Source of the DNA: an uncultured Photobacterium sp.
GTDB taxonomy: Bacteria; Pseudomonadota; Gammaproteobacteria; Enterobacterales; Vibrionaceae
Direction of reading: 5' to 3'
Assembly (NCBI RefSeq): GCF_947039875.1
Contig: NZ_CAMRAN010000021.1
Coordinates: 1 to 64,000 of the forward strand
DNA: 64,000 nt
Shown one piece after another: positions 55,195-64,000 of this stretch. The notes beneath the pieces were generated by a model. That model was not told where the DNA came from, did not search any database, and was given only the letters and a program-made list of their open reading frames with translations. Numbering within the stretch: position 1 is the stretch's first letter; every line of letters starts with the position of its first letter. The position numbers and the translations under genes were made by a program.

Positions 55195-55250
55195 TTTGCC
55201 ACTTTGCCACTTTGCCACTTTGCCACTTTGCCACTTTGCCACTTTGCCAC
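55195..55250 (+). repeat. Tandem 8-bp array, unit TTTGCCAC
   Basis: Seven exact adjoining units. Related by one extra T to the 7-bp TTGCCAC array at 19474. The repetitive minus-strand open frame over it is an artefact. Confidence 0.95.
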
Positions 55251-55353
55251 CTCGTCATCTTCTTTCCCTTGTTCTTCGTTACAGTTAAACTAAGCAATAA
55301 TAAGTAAGGGATGAATAATCATTACTTACACATTAATAGATTGAGGTTAAGTA

Positions 55354-56520
55354 ATGAAAATTACTGTCGTAGGCACTGGCTATGTTGGTTTATCTAATGC
55401 TGTCTTGTTATCACAGCATAACGAAGTTGTAGCGCTTGATATTATTGAAGAGAAAGTTGCACTTATTAATCAAGGTTTATCTCCCATTGTTGATCAGGAG
55501 ATTGAAGCGTTTTTACAAAAAAAAATGTTAAACCTTGTCGCCACAACTGATGCTGCACATGCTTATGATGGTGCTGAGTTTGTTATTATTGCAACCCCAA
55601 CAGATTATGACCCCATTTCTAACTATTTTAATACCAGTTCAGTAGAAGCGGTGATTAAAGATGTTATAGCAAAAAATCCAGCGGCCACAATGGTAATTAA
55701 ATCAACGGTTCCCGTTGGATATACTGAAAGTATTAAACAACAGTTTGGTATTAATAATATTATGTTCTCACCTGAGTTTTTACGGGAAGGTCGTGCCCTT
55801 TACGATAACTTATATCCTTCTCGTATTATTGTGGGTGAGTGTTCTGAACGCGCTGAGAGATTTGCAGATCTTTTAAAGCAAGGCGCGGAAAAACAAGATA
55901 TTGCGGTGTTATTTACTCAATCAACAGAAGCTGAAGCAGTTAAGTTATTTTCAAATACGTACCTTGCTATGCGGGTCGCTTATTTTAATGAGCTTGATAG
56001 TTATGCTGAAGCACTTAACTTAGATAGTCGTCAAATCATTGAAGGTGTTGGTTTAGATCCTAGAATTGGTAATCATTATAATAACCCTTCATTTGGATAT
56101 GGCGGTTATTGTCTACCTAAAGATACCAAGCAGTTACGCGCAAATTATCGAGATGTACCTAATAATATTATTGGTGCTATTGTTGATGCAAACACTACCC
56201 GTAAAGATTTTATTGCTGACTCTATTATATCTAGACAGCCTAAAGTTGTTGGTATTTATCGCTTAATTATGAAATCAGGTTCTGATAATTTTCGCGCATC
56301 AAGTATTCAAGGTATTATGAAGCGTATAAAAGCTAAAGGTATTGAAGTGGTCGTGTTTGAACCCGTAGTTGAAGAAGATGAATTTTTTAATTCAAAAGTG
56401 ATTAAAGATTTCGACATTTTTAAAACAATGTCTGATGTTATTGTGTCTAATCGCATGGCTATCGAACTTGAAGATGTTCAAGATAAAGTATACACCCGAG
56501 ATTTATTCGGTGCTGATTAA
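55354..56520 (+). CDS. ugd: UDP-glucose 6-dehydrogenase (copy 2)
   Basis: 388 residues, same length and motifs as the copy at 43448: [37 protein letters not shown] and the catalytic Cys in [12 protein letters not shown]. Differences are concentrated at about residues 35-75, 180-210 and near the C-terminus ([14 protein letters not shown]). It has a GAGG ribosome binding site and is not linked to other sugar genes; pdxB follows after 20 bases. It may be the older housekeeping copy, or a copy moved from the capsule locus. An A9 run lies in the frame at 55517-55525. Confidence 0.95.
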   Translation: MKITVVGTGYVGLSNAVLLSQHNEVVALDIIEEKVALINQGLSPIVDQEIEAFLQKKMLNLVATTDAAHAYDGAEFVIIATPTDYDPISNYFNTSSVEAVIKDVIAKNPAATMVIKSTVPVGYTESIKQQFGINNIMFSPEFLREGRALYDNLYPSRIIVGECSERAERFADLLKQGAEKQDIAVLFTQSTEAEAVKLFSNTYLAMRVAYFNELDSYAEALNLDSRQIIEGVGLDPRIGNHYNNPSFGYGGYCLPKDTKQLRANYRDVPNNIIGAIVDANTTRKDFIADSIISRQPKVVGIYRLIMKSGSDNFRASSIQGIMKRIKAKGIEVVVFEPVVEEDEFFNSKVIKDFDIFKTMSDVIVSNRMAIELEDVQDKVYTRDLFGAD

Positions 56521-56540
56521 GTAAAGCAGGGAAAGCCTTA

Positions 56541-57716
56541 ATGAAAATCCTTATCGATGAAAACATGCCCTATGCTCAGGAATTATTTAGCCAGTTAGGC
56601 GACGTTATTGCAAAACCTGGACGCACATTAACTGCTGATGATTTAGTGGATATTGATGCTTTAATGATCCGTTCTGTCACTAAAGTTAATGCTGATTTGA
56701 TTGCTAAAGCCGCCAAACTTAAATTTGTGGGTACTGCAACCGCAGGTCAAGATCATGTTGATCATGACTTGTTAGCTGGAAAGGGAATTACATTTACCGC
56801 AGCACCTGGCTGTAACAAAGTGGGTGTGGCTGAATATGTGTTAAGTAGCTTGATGGTATTAGGCCAGCAGCAGAATTTTTCTATTTTTGATCGCACGGTT
56901 GGCATTATCGGTGCGGGTAATGTAGGAACGTATTTAGCGAAATGTTTGGATGCGCTGGGTATTCGGTATTTATTAAACGATCCCTTAAAACAAGCGGAAG
57001 GTGATCAGCGCCAGTTTGATTCTCTAGAAACCTTATTAGCTGAATGTGATGTGATCACCGCTCATACACCGATTACACGTGACGGTGAATATCCAACCCA
57101 TCATTTAATTGATGCTAATTTTCTAGCGGCAATGCAGCCCAATGCGATTTTAATTAATGCTGCTCGTGGTCCTGTAGTGGATAACCAAGCGTTAAAACAG
57201 GCATTACAAGCCTCAGTTGATGGCTGTGGTAAAACATTAACTGCTGTATTAGATGTGTTTGAACAAGAACCGTTAGTTGATTTAGCATTATTGCCGTTAT
57301 TAGCATTTGCGACTCCACACGTAGCAGGATACGGCCTTGAAGGTAAAGCACGTGGCACCACGATGGTGTTTAACAGTTTTTGTCAGTTTTTAAGTAATGA
57401 TCACCATGCGTTAGCGAGTGATTTATTGCCGATTGCGCCTGTACCACAGGTACAATTAAGCAGACAATGGGATGAAGCGACGTTATTTAGCTTGATCCAA
57501 TTAGTTTATGATGTTCGTAAAGACGACGGTATTTTCCGTCGTGAAATGTTAGCTGCTGGCGACGATAACAGCAAAATGGCGACCGCATTTGATCTAATGC
57601 GTAAAAATTACTGGGATCGACGTGAATATAGTGCGATTACAGTAGCGGCGAAGGCCGAGTTTGCGGTAGAGTCGCTGGCTAAATTAGGTTTTACAGTAGT
57701 AGAGGTCACTCAATGA
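56541..57716 (+). CDS. pdxB: Erythronate-4-phosphate dehydrogenase
   Basis: 391 residues, slightly longer than E. coli PdxB. D-2-hydroxyacid dehydrogenase fold with [20 protein letters not shown], the substrate Arg in [11 protein letters not shown], the Glu in DVFEQEP and the His in [15 protein letters not shown]. The C-terminal PdxB dimer domain (about 300-391) is present. It oxidises 4-phosphoerythronate in pyridoxal phosphate synthesis. Overlaps asd by four bases, the conserved order in Vibrionaceae. Ribosome binding site AGGGAAA. Confidence 0.96.
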   Translation: MKILIDENMPYAQELFSQLGDVIAKPGRTLTADDLVDIDALMIRSVTKVNADLIAKAAKLKFVGTATAGQDHVDHDLLAGKGITFTAAPGCNKVGVAEYVLSSLMVLGQQQNFSIFDRTVGIIGAGNVGTYLAKCLDALGIRYLLNDPLKQAEGDQRQFDSLETLLAECDVITAHTPITRDGEYPTHHLIDANFLAAMQPNAILINAARGPVVDNQALKQALQASVDGCGKTLTAVLDVFEQEPLVDLALLPLLAFATPHVAGYGLEGKARGTTMVFNSFCQFLSNDHHALASDLLPIAPVPQVQLSRQWDEATLFSLIQLVYDVRKDDGIFRREMLAAGDDNSKMATAFDLMRKNYWDRREYSAITVAAKAEFAVESLAKLGFTVVEVTQ

Positions 57717-58726
57717 GTCAGGAATATGATATCGCAATACTCGGCGCAACAGGCGCAGTAGGCGAAGCTATGGTCGAAGTGCTAGAAGCACGTAATTTTC
57801 CTGTTCGCAATCTTTACTTGTTGGCAAGTGAGCGTAGCGCAGGTAAAGCGTTACGTTTTAAAGGCAAATCAACCCGCGTTCGTAATGTAGAAGATTTCGA
57901 CTGGAGCCAAGTGCAAATTGCTTTGTTCTCAGCAGGTGCTGAAGCATCACGCCATTGGGCCCCGATTGCCGCAGAGCAAGGTGTTGTTGTTATCGATAAT
58001 ACCTCTGAATTCCGTTACGAATATGACGTACCGTTAGTGATTCCAGAAGTGAACCCTGAAGCGATTGCGGATTACCGTAACCGTAATATTATTGCTAACC
58101 CTAACTGTTCAACGATTCAAATGTTAGTCGCACTGAAGCCGATTCAAGATGCTTACGGTATTGATCGTATTAACGTTGCAACGTACCAATCAGTTTCTGG
58201 TTCTGGTCGTAAAGGTATCGATGAACTAGCAGGGCAAACAGCGAAATTGCTTAATGGTTTGCCGATTGAAACTAAAGCTTACGATAAGCAAATTGCATTT
58301 AACTGTATTCCTCATATTGATGAGTTTATGGATAACGGCTACACCAAAGAAGAAATGAAAATGGTGTGGGAAACACAAAAGATTTTAGGCGATGCTAGTA
58401 TTCGTGTGAATCCAACTTGTGTGCGTGTGTCTTCATTCTTTGGTCATGGCGAAGCGGTGCATGTTGAAACACATCAACCAATCGTATTAGAAGAAGCGAT
58501 TAACTTACTTGAAAATACTGATGGTATCGAAGTCTTCCCTGGCAACGAATACCCAACACAAGTAACGGATGCTGTTGGTAAAGATCATGTAATGATTGGC
58601 CGTATTCGTGAAGATATTAGTCACCCATGTGGTCTAAATATGTGGATTGTGGCTGATAACGTGCGTAAAGGTGCGGCAACTAACAGTGTTCAGATTGCTG
58701 AAAAATTAATTGCAGACTATTTATAA
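57713..58726 (+). CDS. asd: Aspartate-semialdehyde dehydrogenase
   Basis: 337 residues. NADP motif [15 protein letters not shown], the catalytic Cys132 in [22 protein letters not shown] and the acceptor site [20 protein letters not shown]. It reduces aspartyl phosphate for lysine, threonine, methionine and diaminopimelate synthesis. The catalytic Cys shows it is an active Asd rather than the inactive paralogue Usg found at this spot in E. coli. Overlaps pdxB by four bases. The reused terminator follows at 58811. Confidence 0.95.
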   Translation: MSQEYDIAILGATGAVGEAMVEVLEARNFPVRNLYLLASERSAGKALRFKGKSTRVRNVEDFDWSQVQIALFSAGAEASRHWAPIAAEQGVVVIDNTSEFRYEYDVPLVIPEVNPEAIADYRNRNIIANPNCSTIQMLVALKPIQDAYGIDRINVATYQSVSGSGRKGIDELAGQTAKLLNGLPIETKAYDKQIAFNCIPHIDEFMDNGYTKEEMKMVWETQKILGDASIRVNPTCVRVSSFFGHGEAVHVETHQPIVLEEAINLLENTDGIEVFPGNEYPTQVTDAVGKDHVMIGRIREDISHPCGLNMWIVADNVRKGAATNSVQIAEKLIADYL

Positions 58727-59039
58727 TTAACAGCAATGAAAGTAAGGTCTAGATCGCGTTATTACTGTGTATCAACACGAATAGTGCGAACAAACTTGCT
58801 AACACAATAACAAAGCGATGGGTGCAAGCCTGTCGCTTTTTTATTTCGTTAGCTGCTTGCTTTTCTTTTGCTGATAACTTGACATAATATGGCGTTTATT
58901 ATGATTAAATAGAGCTATTCAAGCTTTATTGATAGTGGTCGTTATTATTAGGTCGTTATCATCAGAAACTATTATTTCGAATTTGTTGTCATGTGGCGAT
59001 TTCGAGCAATTTTATCTCTGCCAAAGAGGAATGTAGGCA
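58727..59039. other. Intergenic region asd to fimV
   Basis: 313 bases: 85 bases of 3' sequence, the terminator at 58811, then AT-rich sequence that should hold the fimV promoter. No repeats of the MITE-like family and no gene were found. Confidence 0.5.
58811..58841 (+). terminator. Rho-independent terminator after asd (reused module, copy 4)
   Basis: AAAGCGA/TCGCTTT stem with GGGTGCAAGCC inside and a T tract; one base differs from the other copies in the loop. Confidence 0.9.
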
Positions 59040-62000
59040 GTGTCTAACATCCCAAGAATACTTAAGCGTATGGTACTACCGGTAGCTTTTGTTACTATTT
59101 CTTCTTACTTACCGGTAGTGAATGCCAATACTATACGTATAGTCGGTCCCGAAAATGAAGATAGCTCTTACGCAACTCTAAATCGAGAAGCTACCACGAG
59201 CCAATTAAACATACCGACAAAACAGTTTTCAACATCGTCGTCAATGGCGCGTAAGTATGGTCCGACCTATGAAAATGAAACATTATGGGGGATTGCATCA
59301 CGTCATTTACCCAATAAAAACGTGTCTATTTTTAAAGTTATTGGTGCTATCTATAAGCTAAACCGTGATGCTTTTGAAAATAATAATATTCACTCGTTGC
59401 TACCTGGGAGTTATTTAAAACTGCCGACAATAGATCAAATTCGGCAACAACGTGTGAGTTCAGTCAGCCGTAAATTAGCGGCAGATCAATTACGTGCGCC
59501 TTATGCGACGGAATTAGGAAAAAGACGTTTAGCTGAGAGGAAAGCTGCTGTAGCTAAACCCCCTCAAGCCATTAAGTTATCACCTAAACCATCGTTAACG
59601 CCGACTAATATTGCCGCTAAAACAAGGCCTGAAACCGATACTGATTCAAAAGCGATATCGATTAAAGCAGAAGGTGTTGCCACGACGACACCCACAGCGA
59701 AAGATGCAGTATTAACAGATGTTGTGACGAGTGAGGTTAATGACAAGATTAACGGAGATAACATAGCCGTTATTCCATCAACACCACAAGTTGATGTTGC
59801 TGATGTTGCTGATGTTAAAATGAATGCGCTAGTAGAAAGTAACCATGCATTACGGTTACGGTTATCTGCTATGCAGCAAGATATGGATGCATTGAAAGAG
59901 CAAATCACTGAAAGTGACAGTATTCGCCAAAAAATGGTGTCGTTTTTAGAGCAACAGCAACTTCAACAATCAGAGGCGCCAGTTGCGACAACATGGCTTG
60001 ATCGCTTCACCAACAATCCATGGGCATTGGCAGCTGCTGGTATTATTCCTGGCGGTTTGATTGCAGCATTACTGGCTTTATTGTTATTTCGCCGTAAGAA
60101 AAATGATCCTGAACCGCAATCGTTACTTGCTCCTATTGCAGATAATGATAATAGCACCGCTGTTGTAGCGCCGATTAATTTAGTCGATATCGATCGTAAC
60201 GACGATCTTGATGATTTATTTGCAGATGATGATTTATTTGCTGATATAGAGCTTAACAAGCCAGCGAAGAAACAAGAGAGTGTTATTGCAGAGATAGCAG
60301 AGGTTGTTAACGGATCAGAAAATGAAGCACCTCAAGCCGTTAGTTCGACAACGGATACCGACTTCGATGATAACGTATTTGATAACAGCTTTGGTTCTAT
60401 TTCGGTCTCTAACGATAATGCTATTGGTCTGGAAGATATGTCGCGTGCACTCGATGAGCTTGATGCCAAGCCAGAGCCGAGCGCAGATGAAGCATTAGCT
60501 GCGTTGTGGGAAAAATCGCTGAGCGAAGAAGATAATGCTAATTTTGATTTGTCTGAATATGACGAAACAACACTATCAACAGCATTAGTAGCGGTAGAAG
60601 AGAGTGATACCGAGGAGCAATTATCTGATCAAGCGTTATTAGATGAGATTTTGCAACAAGCGCAAGCATCAAGCCCTGATTCTGAGAACTCAGAAGCTGA
60701 GTTAGAGGGAACTACCGTTGTTTCTCAAGATGAATTGGATGCGTTATTTACTCAGTTTAATCATGATTTACCTGATATTACTTCAACAACGACTCAAACA
60801 GAAACTAACGACAGCGACTCATTATTTGCTGAAAATAGCACTGAATTATTAGATGATTTAGTCGCAGAAGATGACGTAAAGTCACTGGATAGCGAGATTG
60901 AGTTACCTGAAAACAGTACTGAGCTGCTAGATGAATTATTAGCAGATGAAAGTGATACTCAAGCAGTAACATCTGATATTAAGTTTGATGAAAATAGTAC
61001 GGATTTATTAGATGAACTGTTAGCGGCAGATCCAGCAACAACGGCATTTAATTTAGATGATCTACCTGAGTTTGATGAGCAAGCCGCGTTTGAGCATTAT
61101 GATGATCAAATGCCAGCTTTACCTGCGGCCGATGCAGTACATAACACACCGTTAAGCCTTGATGACTTACCTGAATTTGATGAAAACGCTGCTTTTGATG
61201 ATCCGCAAGCATCGCCATTAGAACAAATGGATGATCGCTCTGAGATTGATGAGCAAGTTGCAATCGATAATGTTACGCGTCAATTACAGCAAGCCGCACA
61301 AGCCGCTGAACAACGTCAACAATCGTTCACAGAGGCGAGTACGACTAATGCAGGAGCTGAATACTCTCCGTTTGATACTGCTCGTAATTTGGAATATGCG
61401 TTTGATAATATTGACGCAAGTAGCTTGCCTGAATTTGATGAACATGAAGCATTATTCGCATCATTTGAAGAGCAACATGAATTAGAACAATACGCACTTG
61501 AACGTGGGTTTAAATCACAATCAGGATCTAATGATGTAACTTCTGAGGTTGATCATTCTCCTGAAGCTGAACAAGATCGTGCTTATTCTGCTGGCTTAGA
61601 TATGGATGCATTGTTGTTTGATGATGCTGACGCGACAGAGGTTATATCGCAGCGTGGACTTAATAACGATGAACGTGATCAGCTATTGGCCCCTACGGTT
61701 AATAGCGCTATTGCCGATAACGAAGATGTTTTAGCAGAAGATGAAGCCGCAGTTTGGAAAGGTGTGACGACAGATCCTGAACTTGCGAGTGAAGATTGGT
61801 CTAAGCAGCCTGATCTTGTACCTGCGGATATTAAAGCGGTGACGTCACCTCATTATATTAGTATTGATGAGTTGCTAGCTGGTGATCCTAATTATCATCA
61901 AGAAAATCCTGATGAAAAGCCGTTAAACCTTGATGTGGGTTTAAATGATTTTACTGATATGTTCGCTAATATCCGTCAATTTGATGTTGATAGTACTGGT

Positions 62001-62156
62001 GAATATGCAGGTCAATTGGATCTTGCGAAAGCATATCTAGAAATGAACGATATTGGTGGCGCAGTTGATTTGCTACAAGACATCGTTTTAAAAGGTGACG
62101 GCGAGACAAAAGCAGAAGCAAACGCCTTGCTAGATAAGTTTAAGACGAAGAAGTAG
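59040..62156 (+). CDS. fimV: FimV/HubP-type polar organising protein
   Basis: 1038 residues. Signal-like N-terminus (about 1-30, ending VNA), LysM peptidoglycan-binding domain (about 78-131, TLWGIASRHLP to GSYLKLPT), a short coiled coil (about 265-310), one membrane helix (about 325-350, NPWALAAAGIIPGGLIAALL) followed by RRKK, then a very acidic cytosolic region, and a C-terminal FimV/TPR-like domain (about 980-1038). The acidic part holds repeats: ENSTELLDELLA three times (near 598, 624, 651) and LPEFDE three times (near 675, 709, 798). In Vibrio HubP places ParA-like proteins and flagellar and chemotaxis factors at the pole. Start GTG; the ribosome binding site is weak. Confidence 0.93.
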   Translation: MSNIPRILKRMVLPVAFVTISSYLPVVNANTIRIVGPENEDSSYATLNREATTSQLNIPTKQFSTSSSMARKYGPTYENETLWGIASRHLPNKNVSIFKVIGAIYKLNRDAFENNNIHSLLPGSYLKLPTIDQIRQQRVSSVSRKLAADQLRAPYATELGKRRLAERKAAVAKPPQAIKLSPKPSLTPTNIAAKTRPETDTDSKAISIKAEGVATTTPTAKDAVLTDVVTSEVNDKINGDNIAVIPSTPQVDVADVADVKMNALVESNHALRLRLSAMQQDMDALKEQITESDSIRQKMVSFLEQQQLQQSEAPVATTWLDRFTNNPWALAAAGIIPGGLIAALLALLLFRRKKNDPEPQSLLAPIADNDNSTAVVAPINLVDIDRNDDLDDLFADDDLFADIELNKPAKKQESVIAEIAEVVNGSENEAPQAVSSTTDTDFDDNVFDNSFGSISVSNDNAIGLEDMSRALDELDAKPEPSADEALAALWEKSLSEEDNANFDLSEYDETTLSTALVAVEESDTEEQLSDQALLDEILQQAQASSPDSENSEAELEGTTVVSQDELDALFTQFNHDLPDITSTTTQTETNDSDSLFAENSTELLDDLVAEDDVKSLDSEIELPENSTELLDELLADESDTQAVTSDIKFDENSTDLLDELLAADPATTAFNLDDLPEFDEQAAFEHYDDQMPALPAADAVHNTPLSLDDLPEFDENAAFDDPQASPLEQMDDRSEIDEQVAIDNVTRQLQQAAQAAEQRQQSFTEASTTNAGAEYSPFDTARNLEYAFDNIDASSLPEFDEHEALFASFEEQHELEQYALERGFKSQSGSNDVTSEVDHSPEAEQDRAYSAGLDMDALLFDDADATEVISQRGLNNDERDQLLAPTVNSAIADNEDVLAEDEAAVWKGVTTDPELASEDWSKQPDLVPADIKAVTSPHYISIDELLAGDPNYHQENPDEKPLNLDVGLNDFTDMFANIRQFDVDSTGEYAGQLDLAKAYLEMNDIGGAVDLLQDIVLKGDGETKAEANALLDKFKTKK

Positions 62157-62206
62157 GCGTATTTAGGGGCGAGGAACAGCAGGACGAGGTTTCGAGTTTC
62201 GAGATA

Positions 62207-62239
62207 AAAAGCGATGGGTGAAAGCCTGTCGCTTTTTTT
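62207..62239 (+). terminator. Rho-independent terminator after fimV (reused module, copy 5)
   Basis: AAAGCGA/TCGCTTT stem with GGGTGAAAGCC inside and seven T; identical to copy 2 in the core. Confidence 0.92.
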
Positions 62240-62286
62240 GTGCCTAAACCCTCGTGATTTTTTACAATGAATGTCCGTCCCAACCC

Positions 62287-62457
62287 AGTCATTCCCTACA
62301 GCGAATGCCCGCGAGGGCGATAGGGAATCTACTGTTCGCGCGTTGTGGAGCTAGTGTTTGTTGTGGATTTTTAGCATGTTTTCATTGGTTTCTTTAAGGC
62401 TCAATAACGCGGTGAGTAGATCCCGGATAGTTTCGTGCCTCAACTTCCGGGATGACG
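62287..62457 (+). repeat. MITE-like intergenic element, copy E
   Basis: Longest copy, 171 bp, from AGTCATTCCCTACAGCGAAT to TCCGGGATGACG. Its middle has about 20 extra bases (around 62350-62375) compared with copy F. Hairpins ATTCCCTA/TAGGGAAT and ATCCCGG/CCGGGAT are perfect. Confidence 0.85.
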
Positions 62458-62468
62458 GAAAATCCCCC

Positions 62469-62617
62469 CGTCATTCCCTACAGCGAATGCCCGCGAGGGT
62501 GATAGGGAATCTATTGTTAGCGCGTTGTGGAGTCATTGAATTCACTGGTATCTTTAAGGCTCAAGCACGCGGTGAGTAGATCCCGGATAGTTTCGTGCCT
62601 CAACTTCCGGGATCACG
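62469..62617 (+). repeat. MITE-like intergenic element, copy F
   Basis: 149 bp from CGTCATTCCCTACAGCGAAT to TCCGGGATCACG, in direct tandem with copy E, 11 bases apart. It is very similar to E outside the middle. Confidence 0.85.
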
Positions 62618-62786
62618 TATATTGGGCTGTCTCGACATTAATAATCTCTAAACTCGATATCTTTAGCTCTTCCTCGTCCCTACTTTCCTCACCCCTCGAA
62701 ATCCCCTATACTTCACCCTCTGTTTTGAACAGGCGCTTAAATAACATCGCCTGTGTGTTTATGTTGAATTAAGTCGAAGTGAGATT

Positions 62787-63566
62787 ATGCGAATAGCGTT
62801 AGGTATAGAATACGATGGTGCTAAATATTGTGGTTGGCAGCGTCAAGTCGATGTGGATAGTGTTCAAGAGCGTTTAGAAAAAGCGTTGTCACACATTGCT
62901 AATCAGCCGATTGCTGTTTTTTGTGCAGGGCGTACCGATACTGGTGTTCACGGTACTGGACAAGTGGTTCACTTCGATGTTGATATTGAACGTAAAATGG
63001 CCGCGTGGACCATGGGCGTTAATGCATACCTTCCTAAAGATATTGCTGTTCGTTGGGCACATGAAGTAAATGAAGATTTTCATGCACGTTTCTCTGCTAC
63101 CGCTCGTCGCTACCGTTATGTGATTTACAATCATTCAGTGCGTCCGGCTATTTTCCAACACGGTGTTAGCCATTACCATGGTCATCTTGATGAAGCAAAA
63201 ATGCATGAAGCCGCGCAATATTTAATTGGTGAACATGACTATACTTCATTTCGTGCCAGCCAATGTCAGTCACGCAGTCCGTGGCGTCGATTAGAGCATT
63301 TGACCGTAACCCGTAAAGGTGACTTTATCGTTATCGACATTAAAGCCAATGCGTTTGTGCACCACATGGTGCGTAATATCGCAGGTAGCTTAATTAAAGT
63401 GGGTAAAGGTGAGAAGCAACCTGATTGGATCAAGTGGGTACTTGAACAAAAAGATCGTCGAATTGCGGGGCCAACAGCAAAATCAGCAGGTTTGTATTTA
63501 GTCGATGTTGATTATCCTGCAGAATATAATTTGCCGCGTTCGGCTTTAGGTCCATTATTTTTGTAA
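62787..63566 (+). CDS. truA: tRNA pseudouridine(38-40) synthase
   Basis: 259 residues. Catalytic Asp51 in [18 protein letters not shown], plus [34 protein letters not shown] and [19 protein letters not shown] near the end. It makes pseudouridine at positions 38-40 in tRNA anticodon arms. Lies between fimV and accD, the conserved order of Vibrionaceae and pseudomonads. Start ATG after AGTGAGATT. Confidence 0.97.
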   Translation: MRIALGIEYDGAKYCGWQRQVDVDSVQERLEKALSHIANQPIAVFCAGRTDTGVHGTGQVVHFDVDIERKMAAWTMGVNAYLPKDIAVRWAHEVNEDFHARFSATARRYRYVIYNHSVRPAIFQHGVSHYHGHLDEAKMHEAAQYLIGEHDYTSFRASQCQSRSPWRRLEHLTVTRKGDFIVIDIKANAFVHHMVRNIAGSLIKVGKGEKQPDWIKWVLEQKDRRIAGPTAKSAGLYLVDVDYPAEYNLPRSALGPLFL

Positions 63567-63792
63567 GTGATGCTGTTAATACAGACGAAATAGTTGGTGC
63601 ACAATTTACCGTGTTATGACTGTTTTTAACGATTATTGATGTTTTTATTCTAAAATGTCATAGTGGCTTATAAAAGGTAGTACCAGTTTTTTATCTACAG
63701 ATTAATAAGATTATGTTTTAATCGTAGATAATATTTAATGAATTTGTCTCTTCGGTCATTATTGGCGGAAGAATAAAAAAGAAAGGTCATTC

Positions 63793-64000
63793 ATGAGCTG
63801 GCTTGAAAAGATTCTAACGAAAAGTAACATCGTATCTTCGCGTAAGGTATCAATTCCTGAAGGTGTCTGGACGAAATGTACGTCTTGTGATCAGGTTCTG
63901 TATCACGCAGATCTCGAGCGCAATCTTGAAGTTTGCCCTAAATGTGACCATCACATGCGTATGAAAGCACGTCACCGTCTTGAAACATTTCTTGATGCTG
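63793..64000 (+). CDS. accD: Acetyl-CoA carboxylase carboxyltransferase beta subunit, 5' part
   Basis: The first 69 codons, cut by the window end. The N-terminus [20 protein letters not shown], then a zinc ribbon with two CxxC pairs (CTSC and CPKC, about 32-54), and [12 protein letters not shown] are the AccD pattern. With AccA it transfers the carboxyl group from biotin to acetyl-CoA in fatty acid synthesis. The ribosome binding site AAAGG is eight bases upstream; truA ends 226 bases before. Confidence 0.95.
   Translation, partial: MSWLEKILTKSNIVSSRKVSIPEGVWTKCTSCDQVLYHADLERNLEVCPKCDHHMRMKARHRLETFLDA

Larger units (their letters stand above)
62157..62786. other. Repeat-rich intergenic region fimV to truA
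   Basis: 630 bases: a G-rich short repeat (62163-62206), the reused terminator (62207), two tandem direct MITE-like elements (62287-62457 and 62469-62617), a C-rich short repeat in the other orientation (62655-62706) and the truA promoter. Open frames over the repeats are not genes. Confidence 0.75.

Noticed and set aside
54975..55250. 91-codon minus-strand frame with repeated KWQSGKVA
   Set aside because: Produced by translating the 8-bp repeat; it also overlaps the zinc-ribbon gene antisense.
59564..60259. Minus-strand open frames inside fimV
   Set aside because: Shadows of the low-complexity fimV sequence; no recognisable domain.
62358..62772. Two open frames over the tandem MITE-like copies
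   Set aside because: They share the same peptide because the DNA element is duplicated; no start signals and no conservation expected.
1..64000. tRNA, rRNA or riboswitch genes
   Set aside because: Reading both strands I saw no tRNA cloverleaf, rRNA segment or recognisable riboswitch core; a covariance-model scan would be needed to exclude small RNAs.

Overview
The window looks like a chromosomal segment of a gamma-proteobacterium of the family Vibrionaceae, most likely Photobacterium. The evidence is moderate to low GC content, the gene order pdxB-asd-fimV-truA-accD, the aroC/epmC/yfcL neighbourhood, a mannose-PTS locus next to manA with an AraC-type regulator, and a Vibrio-style capsule locus (yjbEFGH-like genes, wza-wzb-wzc, a right-edge MBL/beta-CASP gene). 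The species is an inference; no rRNA or tRNA gene is present to fix it.

Layout. 1-6.0 kb: a phosphotransferase (PTS) and mannose-6-phosphate isomerase locus. 6.3-9.3 kb: core genes aroC, a TRIC/UPF0126 membrane protein, epmC, yfcL. 9.4-19.4 kb: polysaccharide cluster 1, with a CDP-glycerol-type cytidylyltransferase, a glycosyltransferase fused to a CDP-glycerol glycerophosphotransferase, an EpsG polymerase, a Wzx flippase, a Wzz regulator behind a minus-strand JUMPStart/ops element, and a divergent glycosyltransferase plus initiating sugar-phosphate transferase. It probably makes a glycerol-phosphate-containing, teichoic-acid-like glycan. 19.7-25.2 kb: an OmpA-family porin and a yjbEFGH-type exopolysaccharide operon. 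25.7-46.7 kb: polysaccharide cluster 2, with its own JUMPStart/ops, wza, wzb, wzc, wecA, rfbB-rfbA-fdtA-fdtC-fdtB (dTDP-Fuc3NAc), a tightly overlapped AT-rich block (acyltransferase, Wzx, glycosyltransferases, pyruvyl transferase, Wzy, WecG/TagA), then ugd, a UDP-glucuronate epimerase and galU. 46.8-50.6 kb: a cytosolic-looking amidase/hydrolase pair, the MBL/beta-CASP gene and a ParD/RelE-type toxin-antitoxin pair. 50.8-64 kb: mnmC, fabB, a zinc-ribbon microprotein, a second ugd, pdxB, asd, fimV/hubP, truA and the start of accD.

How it works together. Cluster 2 is a Wzy-dependent capsule factory: WecA loads GlcNAc-1-P on undecaprenyl phosphate, WecG/TagA and the other transferases add sugars (Fuc3NAc, uronic acids, pyruvate ketals are suggested), Wzx flips, Wzy polymerises, and Wzc/Wzb/Wza control length and export. 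Cluster 1 has its own initiating enzyme, flippase, polymerase and Wzz but no Wza/Wzc, which fits an O-antigen or a glycan sharing an exporter.

The most interesting signals are a G9 homopolymer inside the AT-rich wzy (possible phase variation), the GT2-TagF fusion, the two ops elements, the FdtA specificity residues, an EIIA with a degenerate HPr-like domain, a short overlapping upstream ORF at epmC, a perfect 23-bp palindrome ahead of the toxin-antitoxin genes, and an unusually rich set of intergenic repeats: a MITE-like element with CGTCATTCC/GGGATGACG ends, one terminator sequence reused after five unrelated genes, and 7- and 8-bp TTGCCAC-type tandem arrays.
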